64,000 nucleotides of DNA from DASWJZ01 sp963846475. GTDB taxonomy: Bacteria > Pseudomonadota > Alphaproteobacteria > Rhizobiales > Afifellaceae. Location: positions 693,111-757,110 of the forward strand of contig CAWJVZ010000003.1 in NCBI GenBank assembly GCA_963846475.1, written 5' to 3'. Both the position numbers and the translations under genes were made by a program. This document shows positions 1-8,141 of this stretch, piece after piece (the first letter of the stretch is position 1; the number at the start of each line of letters is the position of its first letter). The notes under the pieces were generated by a model. It searched no databases. It was not told the DNA's origin and was given only the letters and a program-made list of their open reading frames with translations.

Positions 1-789
1 GGCCTGCGGCTCGACCGCGGCATCGTCTTCGCCTCCGACACGCGCACCAATGCCGGCCTCGACAACGTCGCGACGTTTTCCAAGATGCATGTCTGGGAGC
101 GCAAGGGCGACCGCGTCCTCGTGCTGATGTCGGCCGGGCAACCTCGCCTTCACGCAGTCGATCGTTTCAGCCTGCTGAACGAGAAGATCGATGCAATCGA
201 TGGGCCGGACGGCTCCGCCGCGTCGCTGACCAATGTCTCGACGATGTTCCAGGCGGCCCGCGTCGTCGGCGAGACGGTCCGCGAGCTCCGCCGCAACGAG
301 AAGGAGCTGATCGAGGACAGTCCGAGCCTGTTCAACGCCTCCTTCATCCTCGGCGGCCAGATCGCCGGCGAGCCCGCCGCGGCTCTTCCAGATCTACAAG
401 GAAGGCAATTTCATCGAGGCGACGAAGGACACGTCCTATTTCCAGATCGGCGAGCACAAATACGGCAAGCCGATCCTCGACCGCGTCGCCAAGCCGGACA
501 TGCGCATGGGGGTCGCCGCCAAGCTCCTCCTGATCTCCTTCGATTCCACGCTCCGCTCCAACCTGTCGGTCGGCATGCCGATCGATCTCCTCGATCTACC
601 GCAAGGACGCGCTGGAGATCGGCGAGCAGCGCCGCATCGACGAGAACGATCCCTATTTCCGCAAGCATCTCGGCGGGCTGGTCGCAGGCGATCCGCGACG
701 CCTTCGCCCATATCGACGATTTCGGCAAGGAGAACGGCACCGGCAGTCACCACGAAATGCCGGAGACGGTGGCCGAGATCGCCGATTGA
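1..789 (+). CDS. anbu: Anbu-type proteasome-like protease, 5' end cut by window, frame broken by indels
   Basis: Anbu is a bacterial peptidase of the 20S proteasome/HslV fold (COG3484) that self-assembles in the cytoplasm; its substrates are poorly known. The frame open from base 1 reads GLRLDRGIVFASDTRTNAGL then VATFSKMHVWE, which matches the start of Anbu proteins after the catalytic N-terminal residue, so only a few codons are missing. Continuing the protein needs frame changes near 137, 169, 372, 592 and 672; across all three frames the text stays Anbu-like (FQIYKEGNFIEATKDT, AKLLLISFDSTLRSNLSVG) down to EIAD and a stop. With no internal stops or decayed stretches, the shifts look like sequence errors rather than a dead gene. 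Family assignment is firm; intactness is unknown. Confidence 0.8.
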   Translation, partial: GLRLDRGIVFASDTRTNAGLDNVATFSKMHVWERKGDRVLVLMSAGQPRLHAVDRFSLLNEKIDAIDGPDGSAASLTNVSTMFQAARVVGETVRELRRNEKELIEDSPSLFNASFILGGQIAGEPAAALPDLQGRQFHRGDEGHVLFPDRRAQIRQADPRPRRQAGHAHGGRRQAPPDLLRFHAPLQPVGRHADRSPRSTARTRWRSASSAASTRTIPISASISAGWSQAIRDAFAHIDDFGKENGTGSHHEMPETVAEIAD

Positions 790-823
790 GGGGGATAAAA
801 GTGCTCCACTTCACCCAAAGAAC

Positions 824-961
824 TGTCATCCCGGTTTGCCGCGCAGCGGCAAGACCGGGACCCATGAACACCGGAGCGGGCAGACCGATCCCCGGCGCGT
901 AATCTCTTTTCCTTCGTGTTCATGGTCCCGGACAAGCGCTTCGCGCTTTCCGGGATGACAA
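824..961. repeat. Palindromic intergenic repeat (rhizobial REP-like)
   Basis: About 140 bases lie between two converging genes. The left part folds as a hairpin (CCCGGTTTTGCCGC-like arm against GCGGCAAGACCGGG), and the outer arms GGGACCCATGAACAC and GTGTTCATGGTCCC pair over about 60 bases. It begins TGTCATCCCGG and ends CCGGGATGACA, so the whole element is an inverted repeat. Elements of this look are scattered between genes in Rhizobiales. It may act as a bidirectional terminator here; that is inference. Confidence 0.6.
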
Positions 962-1004
962 CTTGAGAGGTGTTGCGCCGGTCGATGCGGGCGCGTGCGA
1001 TCGC

Positions 1005-1781
1005 CTACGCGAGCAGCCCCAGCATTTTTTCGTGGATCTCCCCGCCGCCGGTGGCGAGCACGCTGCCGTCGGAGTCGAGGCCGAGCGGTTTGCCGCTCCA
1101 GTCGGTGATCGTGCCGCCCGCCGCCTCGATCACCGGCACCACCGGCATGTAATCGTAGGGCTTCAGGTCGAAATCGAGGACGGCGTCGATCTGCCCGGCG
1201 GCGAGGAGGCCGAAGGCGTAGCAATCGTTGGCGAAGCGGACGAGCCGCCCGGCCTGCTTCAGGCGCTTCAGGCGTTCGGGGTCGTCCATGAGGATCCGCT
1301 CGGCTTCGTTGACGATGATGCTGGCCTTGGCGAGCGGCGGCGCGGGGCGGCAGCGGACAGGCCTGCCGTTCCAGGTCGCGCCGCCGCCGCGCGCGCCCGC
1401 AAAACATTCGCCGAGCGCCGGCATGCGGATCAGTCCTGCCTCGGCCCTGCCGTCCCGGAGCACGCCCAGAAGCATTCCGAAGAGGGGCATGCCGGCGATG
1501 AAGGAGCGCGTGCCGTCGATCGGGTCGACGATCCAGCTGTAGGGGCTCGCCGTGTCCTGGCGGCCGAACTCCTCGCCGAAGATGCCGTGCGAGGGGAAGC
1601 GCTCCAGGATGGCGCGGCGGATGTGCTCCTCCGTCTCGCGGTCGGCGACGGTGACCGGGCTTTCGTCGGGCTTGTCCTCCACCGCCACGCCGGAGCGGAA
1701 ATAGCGCATCGGGATCGCCGCGGCGCTTTCGCTGATCTCCAGGGCGGCCTTGAGAAGCTCTGCGGGCGTGGGGTCGGTCAT
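1005..1781 (-). CDS. hisN: Inositol-monophosphatase family phosphatase, histidinol-phosphatase (HisN) type
   Basis: This 258-residue protein is a Mg-dependent phosphatase of the IMPase superfamily. The metal-binding motifs are visible: GEEFG near residue 93 and WIVDPIDGTRSF near residue 106. The C-terminal motif is YDYMPVVPVIEAAGG where many IMPases have WDxAA. Length and the DPIDGTRSF version fit the HisN branch that removes phosphate from L-histidinol phosphate, but other small phosphomonoesters cannot be excluded. No other his gene is adjacent. It converges on the repeat and anbu, and its start is 60 bases from the stop of the phosphotransferase gene upstream, so the two may be co-transcribed. 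Confidence 0.75.
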   Translation of the reverse strand: MTDPTPAELLKAALEISESAAAIPMRYFRSGVAVEDKPDESPVTVADRETEEHIRRAILERFPSHGIFGEEFGRQDTASPYSWIVDPIDGTRSFIAGMPLFGMLLGVLRDGRAEAGLIRMPALGECFAGARGGGATWNGRPVRCRPAPPLAKASIIVNEAERILMDDPERLKRLKQAGRLVRFANDCYAFGLLAAGQIDAVLDFDLKPYDYMPVVPVIEAAGGTITDWSGKPLGLDSDGSVLATGGGEIHEKMLGLLA

Positions 1782-1840
1782 CGTCGGTTCCTTGTTGCCG
1801 CAGCCCGGCTAGCATTTTCCAATCGCGTTGGCGTCCGGCT

Positions 1841-2767
1841 TCAGGCGTGGCGAACTGTTTCCAATTGCCGCGCAAAACTTGGCGAACCGGCGAAATACGC
1901 GCCTCGCGCGAAGCGGGCCTGGGCATGGGCAAGGAAATCCGCTGCCGGGTTCCCGTCCATATGCTGGATGAGCGCCCAGAGCCCGGAGAGGAGATCCGCG
2001 ACCGGCTTGTAGAGGGCCATGCGTCCGGCTTCGGAAGGTGCGGGCGCGCGGCCGAAATAGGCGGCGAGCAGGGCATGGTCGCGCTCTGCGTCGAAGCCGC
2101 CCTCCAGCGCGAGATAGGCGAGGTCCCACATCGGATCGTTCATGACGGAATATTCCCAGTCGACGATCCAGATTCCTGCGCCCGTATCGAGCAGGTTGCC
2201 GCCGGTTGGGTCGCAATGGCAGGGTTTTGGCGGCGCCGGCCTCCTCGCAAGGGCCGGCTCGATCTGCTCCGCTCGCTTCAGCAGCGTGCTTGCGGTGCGC
2301 GGAGCCTCTACGCCGCGCCGGCTGAGCAGATCGACGTAGGAAGGGATGACCGCGAACACCTCGAAAGCTCGGGTGAAATCCTTTGCCTCGTCATGCAGAT
2401 GCCGGAGCGCCCATGCGGCTCGCTCGACGACGCCGGGAACGTCGCGGAAACGCTGTGGGGAAAGCGTGACCGCGTCGTCGACGAAGCGGGTCAGCATCAC
2501 TCCACTGGCGCCGAAATAAAAGATTTCCGGCGCAATGCCCGTCGCCGCCGCGGCGCGGGCATTCGCCCCTTCGGCCCGCCGGTCGATGAGCGCCGCGGTG
2601 CCAGGGCCGGGAATGCGTAGGCAAAAACGCTCGTCGGCCGTCTCCACCTTATAGACGCGGTTGGTCAGCCCCTGCAGGCGCGTGAGCCGGGCCGACAGAG
2701 CATTATCCCGCGTGAAGTCAGGTATGGCAGCGAGCGCCCGTCGCGCCTCAGCCTCGTGATCGTCCAT
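1841..2767 (-). CDS. Choline-kinase/aminoglycoside-phosphotransferase-like kinase
   Basis: A 308-residue cytoplasmic protein of the APH/choline kinase fold. The catalytic loop HCDPTGGNLL (HxDxxxxN, about residue 195) and the metal-binding segment IVDWEYSVMNDPMWDLA follow each other as in choline/ethanolamine and LicA-like kinases. The N-lobe has LTNRVYKVET and RIPGPGTAALIDR. The most likely reaction is ATP-dependent phosphorylation of a small amino alcohol such as choline; thiamine or another alcohol is possible. The ATG chosen (MDDHEAEARR) is the first one that does not run into ctaG; the same frame stays open for hundreds of bases upstream, opposite nothing useful, and that part is non-coding shadow. 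Confidence 0.72.
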   Translation of the reverse strand: MDDHEAEARRALAAIPDFTRDNALSARLTRLQGLTNRVYKVETADERFCLRIPGPGTAALIDRRAEGANARAAAATGIAPEIFYFGASGVMLTRFVDDAVTLSPQRFRDVPGVVERAAWALRHLHDEAKDFTRAFEVFAVIPSYVDLLSRRGVEAPRTASTLLKRAEQIEPALARRPAPPKPCHCDPTGGNLLDTGAGIWIVDWEYSVMNDPMWDLAYLALEGGFDAERDHALLAAYFGRAPAPSEAGRMALYKPVADLLSGLWALIQHMDGNPAADFLAHAQARFARGAYFAGSPSFARQLETVRHA

Positions 2768-2820
2768 GCGCGGCAGAACCTCGACCCGGGCATCTCCCGC
2801 TTCAGCGGACGTGCCCGGGC

Positions 2821-3729
2821 TCAGGAGGTAGCCGGCCCACGCTCCGCTGTGAAGGCGCGTGAACCGGAGCCATGGACCCACAGGGCCATCAAGGCGAGCG
2901 CCGCCGCGGCATAGACGAGGCCCGCCGGCACCCACATGATGAGCCCGGCGAGCTGCTGGTCCTCCAGCCGCGTCAGGCCCCAGGCGGCCGCGGCGTCCTG
3001 GCCGGCATAGAGCGGCGCCGGGGCGAAGGTCAGCAGAATGCCGAGGAAGCCGCTGTGGAGCGCCGTGGCGAAGAGATAAAAAATCGCCGCGCCGTAGCCG
3101 CGCTCGCGCAGCCTGCCGTTCAGGATGGCCCACCAGAAGAACAGGCCGGTGACGAAGAAGCTTACATGCTGCAGCCAGTGCAGCGCGTCGCTGTGCAGCG
3201 CGGCGTTGAAGAGGGCGGGAATGTGCCAGGCCCAGAGCGCGATCCCGTGCAGGATCGTGGCGGCGAGCGGGTCGGTGAGGACGCGCCACAGCGCCCGGAG
3301 CGCTGGCACGCGCGTTGCGCCGCCAAGGGGGCCGCGCCAGCTCTGCGGCAGGGCCCAGAACATCGTGGCGAGCGGCCGCGCCAAGACGAGGAGCGGCGCC
3401 GCGATGGCCATCATGATCTCGTGCTCGAGCATGTGCGCCGTGAAAAGCCCGTCGGCCAGGCTGTCCAGCGGCGACAGGAGCATCGCGGCGAGCGATAGCC
3501 AGCCTGCCGAGAAGCTGGCCACCTGCCACGGCCGCACGCCGCGGCCCGGCCCCGCCCGCATCCACAGCTTTACGACGCCGATGCCGTAGAGGGCGGCCGC
3601 GGCGAAGAGGAGAGGAAGCGTGAGGATCGCATCCAGCGACCATGCCGCCGCCTCGGCGTGGATGTCGCCGGAATGGGCGTGTGCCGCCGACGGCGCCAGG
3701 AGCACCGCCGGGATGACGAGCCGCCTCAT
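2821..3729 (-). CDS. ctaG: Cytochrome c oxidase assembly protein CtaG, caa3 family
   Basis: A polytopic membrane protein of 302 residues of the caa3-type CtaG family (COG3336), distinct from the Cox11-type CtaG. It helps assemble haem-copper oxidases, probably at the copper sites. The N-terminus is a signal-like segment ending AAHAHSGDIH, and seven or so hydrophobic helices follow. Conserved histidines occur in AHMLEHEIMMAIAAP, LHGIALWAWHIPALFNA and LHWLQHVSFFVTGLFFWW. The ATG overlaps the stop of the gene upstream as ATGA, so it is the last gene of the oxidase operon. An ATG three codons earlier is possible, but the overlap favours this one. Confidence 0.88.
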   Translation of the reverse strand: MRRLVIPAVLLAPSAAHAHSGDIHAEAAAWSLDAILTLPLLFAAAALYGIGVVKLWMRAGPGRGVRPWQVASFSAGWLSLAAMLLSPLDSLADGLFTAHMLEHEIMMAIAAPLLVLARPLATMFWALPQSWRGPLGGATRVPALRALWRVLTDPLAATILHGIALWAWHIPALFNAALHSDALHWLQHVSFFVTGLFFWWAILNGRLRERGYGAAIFYLFATALHSGFLGILLTFAPAPLYAGQDAAAAWGLTRLEDQQLAGLIMWVPAGLVYAAAALALMALWVHGSGSRAFTAERGPATS

Positions 3730-4064
3730 GACGCGCACGGGTCCAGGATCAACGCGGCGGTGCCTTGCATCAGGATTGCCAGCGCGAGGAGGAGGGCGAG
3801 CAGAATGCTGATGCCTGCCAGCATTTTTCTGGGGTGACCGCCGGCGTGGTGTTCGGCGATGCCGTTAGAGCGATAGGCGCTCCAGGACAGGAAGCCGCCG
3901 CCAAGCGCCAGCGCCGCCAGCACCAATGAGATGACCGGGATGAGATTGGTCCCGTTCGCGCAGACCCACGGCACGATCATGTAGTTGAGCTGCTGATTCA
4001 CCGCCCACGCCGTCGGCGCCGCAGCAAGGCCGGCCCAGGGAACGCCGTGCCGATAGGCGCCCAT
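3726..4064 (-). CDS. Small membrane protein of the oxidase operon, CoxP-like
   Basis: A 112-residue protein with three predicted membrane helices (around GLAAAPTAWAVNQQLNYMIV, LIPVISLVLAALALGGGFL and LAGISILLALLLALAILMQG). It begins one base after the stop of the subunit III gene and ends overlapping ctaG. Its position after oxidase subunits II, I and III corresponds to coxP in the coxMNOP clusters of bradyrhizobia, where the last gene is also a subunit-III-like membrane protein. Function is inferred from position only; it may be an oxidase accessory subunit. Confidence 0.6.
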   Translation of the reverse strand: MGAYRHGVPWAGLAAAPTAWAVNQQLNYMIVPWVCANGTNLIPVISLVLAALALGGGFLSWSAYRSNGIAEHHAGGHPRKMLAGISILLALLLALAILMQGTAALILDPCAS

Positions 4065-4065
4065 C

Positions 4066-4662
4066 TCAGATCCGCGCGGCCCAGTAGATGAGGCCGTAGA
4101 TCGGCACCCAGGAGGCCACGACGAAGTGCCAGTAGAAACAATTGTCGCTGACGTCGCTGAAGCGCTTGCCGTGGCCATGCCTGGTGAACATCAGGGCCGT
4201 CACGACCAGGGTGTCGCCGACATCGGTCAGGAGGTGCGTCGTGTGAAGGCCGAGGAGCAGCCACAGGACCGAGCCGTAGGCGCTGGAATCCCAGCGCGTG
4301 TTCATCATGCCGAACTCGAAGCCGCGGATGACCAGGGTCAAGACCCCGATAAGCGACATGATCACCAGCCCGATACGAACGGCGCGAAGATTCTCCTCCT
4401 TGGCCTTCCGGTCGAGCCAGATGTTCGGCAGGATGCTGGCGAGGAGCAGAACGAGGAGCAGCGTGCCGGCCAGAAGCTCCGGCGGCTCGGCCACCGGCCA
4501 TTGCGGGTTCAGGTAGGCGAGGTAGAGGTAAGCGCCGGCGGCGAGCGCAAACCCCATGCCTTCGAGCGCGACGAAGCCGAGCGTGCCCCACCAGATGGGG
4601 CTGCGCGCGCCGAAGCCGTAGGTCGGCAGGGCGGAAACGTCGACCGTCTCGCGCTGCCTCAT
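4066..4662 (-). CDS. coxO: Haem-copper oxidase subunit III (CoxO-like)
   Basis: A 198-residue five-helix membrane protein of the cytochrome oxidase subunit III family (the short form, lacking the first two helices of mitochondrial COX3). Recognisable parts are FGARSPIWWGTLGFVALEGMGFA, the helix LGLHTTHLLTDVGDTLVV and the C-terminal DNCFYWHFVVASWVPIYGLIYW, which is typical of subunit III. It overlaps the end of the subunit I gene by four bases. It supports subunit I stability and proton uptake in the inner membrane. Confidence 0.88.
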   Translation of the reverse strand: MRQRETVDVSALPTYGFGARSPIWWGTLGFVALEGMGFALAAGAYLYLAYLNPQWPVAEPPELLAGTLLLVLLLASILPNIWLDRKAKEENLRAVRIGLVIMSLIGVLTLVIRGFEFGMMNTRWDSSAYGSVLWLLLGLHTTHLLTDVGDTLVVTALMFTRHGHGKRFSDVSDNCFYWHFVVASWVPIYGLIYWAARI

Positions 4663-6581
4663 TCCTCGTCCTCCTTGGACGCCTTCGGCCAGAACCAGCC
4701 GACCAGCGTCACGGCGACGATCAGCCCGCCCCAGACCACCGCCCAGGGCGTGAAGATGGACAGGATGAAGGCCACGCCGACGGCGAGCGCGGCAAGGAGT
4801 GGCCAGATGGAGGGGTCGGGCGTGTTCTCGCGCAGATCAGGACGGGCGTCCGTCAGCGTGGTCACCAGCAGCTGGCGAGAATTGACCTCCAGGCCGCTGA
4901 CCACCGGCAGGCTGTCCCGCTCCGCCCACAAAGGCTCGCGGTGGGTGACGAGCGGGATCTGGGTAAAATTGTAGACCCCGGGGGGCGATGTAGTCGCCCA
5001 TTCGAGCGTGCCGGCGTCCCAGGGATTCTCGCCGGCGGGCGCGCCCTTCATCAGGCTCTGCACGACATTCCACAGGAGGAGCAGGAAGCTCGCCGCGAAG
5101 AGGAGGCCGCCCGCCGAAGCGACAAGGTTCAAGTCGGTCCAGCCGAGCTCCGGCTGATAGGTGTAGACGCGCCGCGGCATGCCGCGGAGGCCGAGGACGT
5201 GCATGGGGAAGAAGGCGACGTTGAAGCCGATGAAGGCCAGCCAGAAGTGCCAGCGGCCGATCCGCTCGTTCAGCATGCGGCCGGCAATCTTCGGGAACCA
5301 GTAATAGACGCTGCCGAGCAGCGGGAACACCGCGCCGCCGATCAGCACGTAATGGAAATGCGCCACGACGAAATAGGTGTCGTGCACCTGCCAGTCGAGC
5401 GGCACGGAGGCGACCATGATTCCGGTCAGGCCGCCGATGACGAAGATGAAGAAGAAGCCGAGCACGAAGAGGAGAGGCGTGCGGAATTCCGGCCGGCGGC
5501 CCCACAGCGTCGCGATCCAGCAAAAGATCTGCACGCCGTTCGGGATTGCGATCATCATCGAGGCGATGGTGAAGAAGCTCGCTCCGAGCTGCGGCACGCC
5601 CGCGGCGAACATGTGGTGCACCCACAGGCCGAAGGAGAGGAAGCCCGTCGCCACGATCGAGAGCACCAGCGGCAGATAGCCGAAGACCGGCCGGCGCGCG
5701 AAGGCGCCGACGATAGCGGAGACCATGCCGGTGGCCGGGATGAAGATGATGTAGACCTCCGGATGGCCGAAGAACCAGAAGAGGTGCTGCCACAGCAGCG
5801 CGTCGCCGCCTTCCGCCGGGTTGAAGAAATGCGTGCCGACCAGGCGGTCCATGATCAGCATGCTGGACGAGAGCATCACCGCCGGCATGGCGAAGATGAT
5901 GACGAAGGAGGTGACCAGCATCGCCCAGACGAAGAGCGGGATGCGGTCGAGCGACATGCCCGGCGCGCGGTGCTTGAACACGGTGGTGATGACCGACACG
6001 GCCACGGCGAGCGTCGAAACCTCGGTGAAGGTGACCATCTGCGCCCATACGTCGGTGCGCTTGCCGGGCGAATATTCCGGGCCGGAAAGGGGCACGTAGC
6101 TGAACCAGCCGGCCTCCGGCCCGATGTTCAGCATGAACGCCACCCACAGGAACAGGCCGCCGAACAGGTAGACCCAGTAGCTGAAGGCAAGGAGGCGCGG
6201 AAAGGCGACGGCGCGCGTGCCGACCATGAGCGGCACGAGGTAGACGGCGAAGGCCTGCATGACCGGCACGGCGAACAGAAACATCATCGTCGTGCCGTGC
6301 ATGGAGAAGAGCTGGCTGTAGAGGTCGGGCCCGATCAGCTGGCTTTCCGGCCGGGCCAGCTGGGCCCGCATGGCGACTGCGGCAAGGCCGCCGAGCACGA
6401 GGAAGAAGAACGCCGTGACAATGTAGCGCCGGCCGATGATCTTGTGATCGACGCTCGCCAGCCGTCCGATGATGTCGCGGCCGGTGCCCCAGGTAACGGA
6501 GAGCCGCGCATGCAGCTCGGCCTGCGAAAGGCCGGTGTCGCGGAGGTCGCTCTCGTCCGCCGCGGCGTCGGCGCTCGTCAC
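4659..6581 (-). CDS. coxN: Haem-copper oxidase subunit I (CoxN-like), without canonical D- and K-channel residues
   Basis: A 640-residue catalytic subunit that reduces O2 to water at a haem a3-CuB site. Ligands are present: His95 (SMHG), His273 and cross-link Tyr277 in GHPEVYI, His322-His323 in WVHHM, and His408/His410 in AHFHY; Glu275 is also present. The proton-channel signatures are not: the D-channel Asp in GAPDMAFPR is Ala124 (GTRAVAFPR), the two Asn partners are Val113 and Leu131, and the K-channel Lys of TGIKVF is Gln351 (NGVQIF). The C-terminus carries two extra helices fused from a subunit-III/IV-like region. It overlaps the genes on both sides by four bases. Confidence 0.93.
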   Translation of the reverse strand: MTSADAAADESDLRDTGLSQAELHARLSVTWGTGRDIIGRLASVDHKIIGRRYIVTAFFFLVLGGLAAVAMRAQLARPESQLIGPDLYSQLFSMHGTTMMFLFAVPVMQAFAVYLVPLMVGTRAVAFPRLLAFSYWVYLFGGLFLWVAFMLNIGPEAGWFSYVPLSGPEYSPGKRTDVWAQMVTFTEVSTLAVAVSVITTVFKHRAPGMSLDRIPLFVWAMLVTSFVIIFAMPAVMLSSSMLIMDRLVGTHFFNPAEGGDALLWQHLFWFFGHPEVYIIFIPATGMVSAIVGAFARRPVFGYLPLVLSIVATGFLSFGLWVHHMFAAGVPQLGASFFTIASMMIAIPNGVQIFCWIATLWGRRPEFRTPLLFVLGFFFIFVIGGLTGIMVASVPLDWQVHDTYFVVAHFHYVLIGGAVFPLLGSVYYWFPKIAGRMLNERIGRWHFWLAFIGFNVAFFPMHVLGLRGMPRRVYTYQPELGWTDLNLVASAGGLLFAASFLLLLWNVVQSLMKGAPAGENPWDAGTLEWATTSPPGVYNFTQIPLVTHREPLWAERDSLPVVSGLEVNSRQLLVTTLTDARPDLRENTPDPSIWPLLAALAVGVAFILSIFTPWAVVWGGLIVAVTLVGWFWPKASKEDEE

Positions 6582-7579
6582 TTCAGCCCCTCCAGATAGG
6601 CGGCGATGGCGTTCGCCTCGCCGGGCCCCAGCTTCATCGTCGGCATCTTGGCGCCGGGCTTGATGCCCTGCGGGTCGACGATCCAGGCGGCGAGGTTGCC
6701 GCGGCTCATCGGCAAGGTGCCCGCGGCGATGCTCTGGCGGGAGCCGACATGCGTCAGGTCGGGCCCGGCGCGGCTGCCGGCCGGCGTGCCGCGGACGGTG
6801 TGGCAGACGACGCAGGGCCGCGCCAGGAACAGTTCCTGTCCCGTCTTGCGCAGCGCATCATCGGGCTGCTCCGCGGCGGCGATCTGGCTTTCCCGCCACG
6901 CCTCGAAGATTTCCGGCGTATCGGCGACGACGAACAGGCCCATATGGGCGTGCTGATAGCCGCAGAATTCGGCGCATTGGCCGCGATAGACGCCGGGCCG
7001 GAGCGTCGACAGCCGAAGCTCGTTCTCCCGCCCCGGCACGAGGTCCATCTTGCCCGCGAGCGCCGGCACCCAGAAGGAATGGATGACGTCGGCGGAGGCC
7101 AGTATCAGCCGCACCGGCCGGCCCGTCGGGATGTGGATCTCGTTGGCCGTGGTGAAGGTCCGGCTGGCGACGGGATCCTCGTAGCGGACGTCCCACCACC
7201 ATTGATAGCCGGTGACGCGGATCGTCAGCTCGTCCTGGTGCGGCGCCGTCAGCGCCTGCTGGGTGAAGAAGCTCACGCCGGTAAGCACCAGGAGCACCAC
7301 GATTGTCGCGCCGACCGCCGCCCCGACGACGAGGCCGGCGCGCCGGTCCTGGCGCGGATCGGTGGCGAGCGGATCGACGGGAGGCGGAGCCCACCGCCGC
7401 CACAGCACAGCCGCGAGCAGGGCGATCATCACCAGCCCGAAAATCGCCGCCGAGACCCAGGTGAATAACCAGATCAGCCAGGCGAGCGCCGCCGCGTCCG
7501 GCCCCTTCGGGTCAAGGGCCGATTGCACTCCCTCACAGCCGCCCAAAAGCAGCACCGACGAGAGGAGCGTCAGGCGCAT
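6578..7579 (-). CDS. coxM: Haem-copper oxidase subunit II fused to cytochrome c (CoxM-like)
   Basis: A 333-residue membrane-anchored lipoprotein with a periplasmic cupredoxin and a C-terminal cytochrome c domain, as in caa3 oxidases. A lipobox (LLLGGC, Cys15) and two membrane helices start the protein. The CuA ligands His167, Cys202, Glu204, Cys206, His210 and Met213 are all present in HSFW and GQCAEFCGYQHAHM. The haem c motif CVVCH is at 256-260 with a distal KMPTM methionine. It takes electrons from a soluble or lipid-anchored cytochrome and passes them through CuA to subunit I. It lies 16 bases after the cytochrome c gene and overlaps coxN. Confidence 0.93.
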   Translation of the reverse strand: MRLTLLSSVLLLGGCEGVQSALDPKGPDAAALAWLIWLFTWVSAAIFGLVMIALLAAVLWRRWAPPPVDPLATDPRQDRRAGLVVGAAVGATIVVLLVLTGVSFFTQQALTAPHQDELTIRVTGYQWWWDVRYEDPVASRTFTTANEIHIPTGRPVRLILASADVIHSFWVPALAGKMDLVPGRENELRLSTLRPGVYRGQCAEFCGYQHAHMGLFVVADTPEIFEAWRESQIAAAEQPDDALRKTGQELFLARPCVVCHTVRGTPAGSRAGPDLTHVGSRQSIAAGTLPMSRGNLAAWIVDPQGIKPGAKMPTMKLGPGEANAIAAYLEGLK

Positions 7580-7595
7580 GGGGCCGCCATCGCCG

Positions 7596-8141
7596 TCACT
7601 GCGGGGCGTCGCCGCCCTGCACGGGCGTTTCCGGCTTGGTGGCGTTCTCCGCCGGCTTCGCCTGGATCTCGTCGTCGCGGCTCGGCGCCGCGTCGTTCGG
7701 CACGTTGCCGCTCAGCGAGCGCACATAGCCGGCGATCTGCCAGATCTGCTCGTCGGGCACCTTGCCGCGGAACGACGGCATGCCGTTCGGCCGTCCCTCG
7801 CGGATCGTGGCGACGATGTTCTCGATCTTGTCGCCGTAGATCCACTTGTCGTCCATGAGCGGCGGGCCAATGCCGCCGCCGCCGTTGAAATGGCAGCCCG
7901 CGCAATTGTACCAGGAATAGAGGCGCTTGCCCTCCGCGAGCAGGTAGGCGTTCTCGACATATTGGTCGCCCTTGGTCGAGCTGGGCTCCAGCCGCGGCCC
8001 ACCCGGGACGAGCGGGGACTGGCTGATCTCCTCCTCCGTTTCCGTCGCCACCGGGTCGGGCCGGAATTCCCGCTCCTCGCGCTGGCAGCCGGCGACAGTC
8101 AGCGCCGCGGCGGCAAGAAAGTAGAGCGAGGCGGTCTTCAT
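7596..8141 (-). CDS. Lipoprotein cytochrome c, probable electron acceptor of the PQQ dehydrogenase (XoxG/PedF-like)
   Basis: A 181-residue class I cytochrome c. A lipobox (LTVAGC, Cys19) suggests it is tethered to the outer face of a membrane. The haem motif CAGCH is at residues 80-84, followed by GGGGIGPPLMD, and the axial Met is in GMPSFRGKVPDEQIWQIAGYVRSL. This form is found next to PQQ alcohol dehydrogenases. The ATG overlaps the stop of xoxJ (ATGA) and coxM follows after 16 bases, so it sits exactly between dehydrogenase and oxidase. I infer that it carries electrons from one to the other. Confidence 0.85.
   Translation of the reverse strand: MKTASLYFLAAAALTVAGCQREEREFRPDPVATETEEEISQSPLVPGGPRLEPSSTKGDQYVENAYLLAEGKRLYSWYNCAGCHFNGGGGIGPPLMDDKWIYGDKIENIVATIREGRPNGMPSFRGKVPDEQIWQIAGYVRSLSGNVPNDAAPSRDDEIQAKPAENATKPETPVQGGDAPQ

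Noticed and set aside
1841..3643. A 600-codon open frame extending the phosphotransferase upstream across ctaG
   Set aside because: The kinase domain begins at MDDHEAEARR; the upstream part is out-of-frame ctaG sequence, rich in Arg/Ala, with no family likeness.
4941..6599. Long open frame opposite oxidase subunit I
   Set aside because: Its Glu/Arg/His-rich text mirrors membrane-helix codons of coxN; no start signal or domain.
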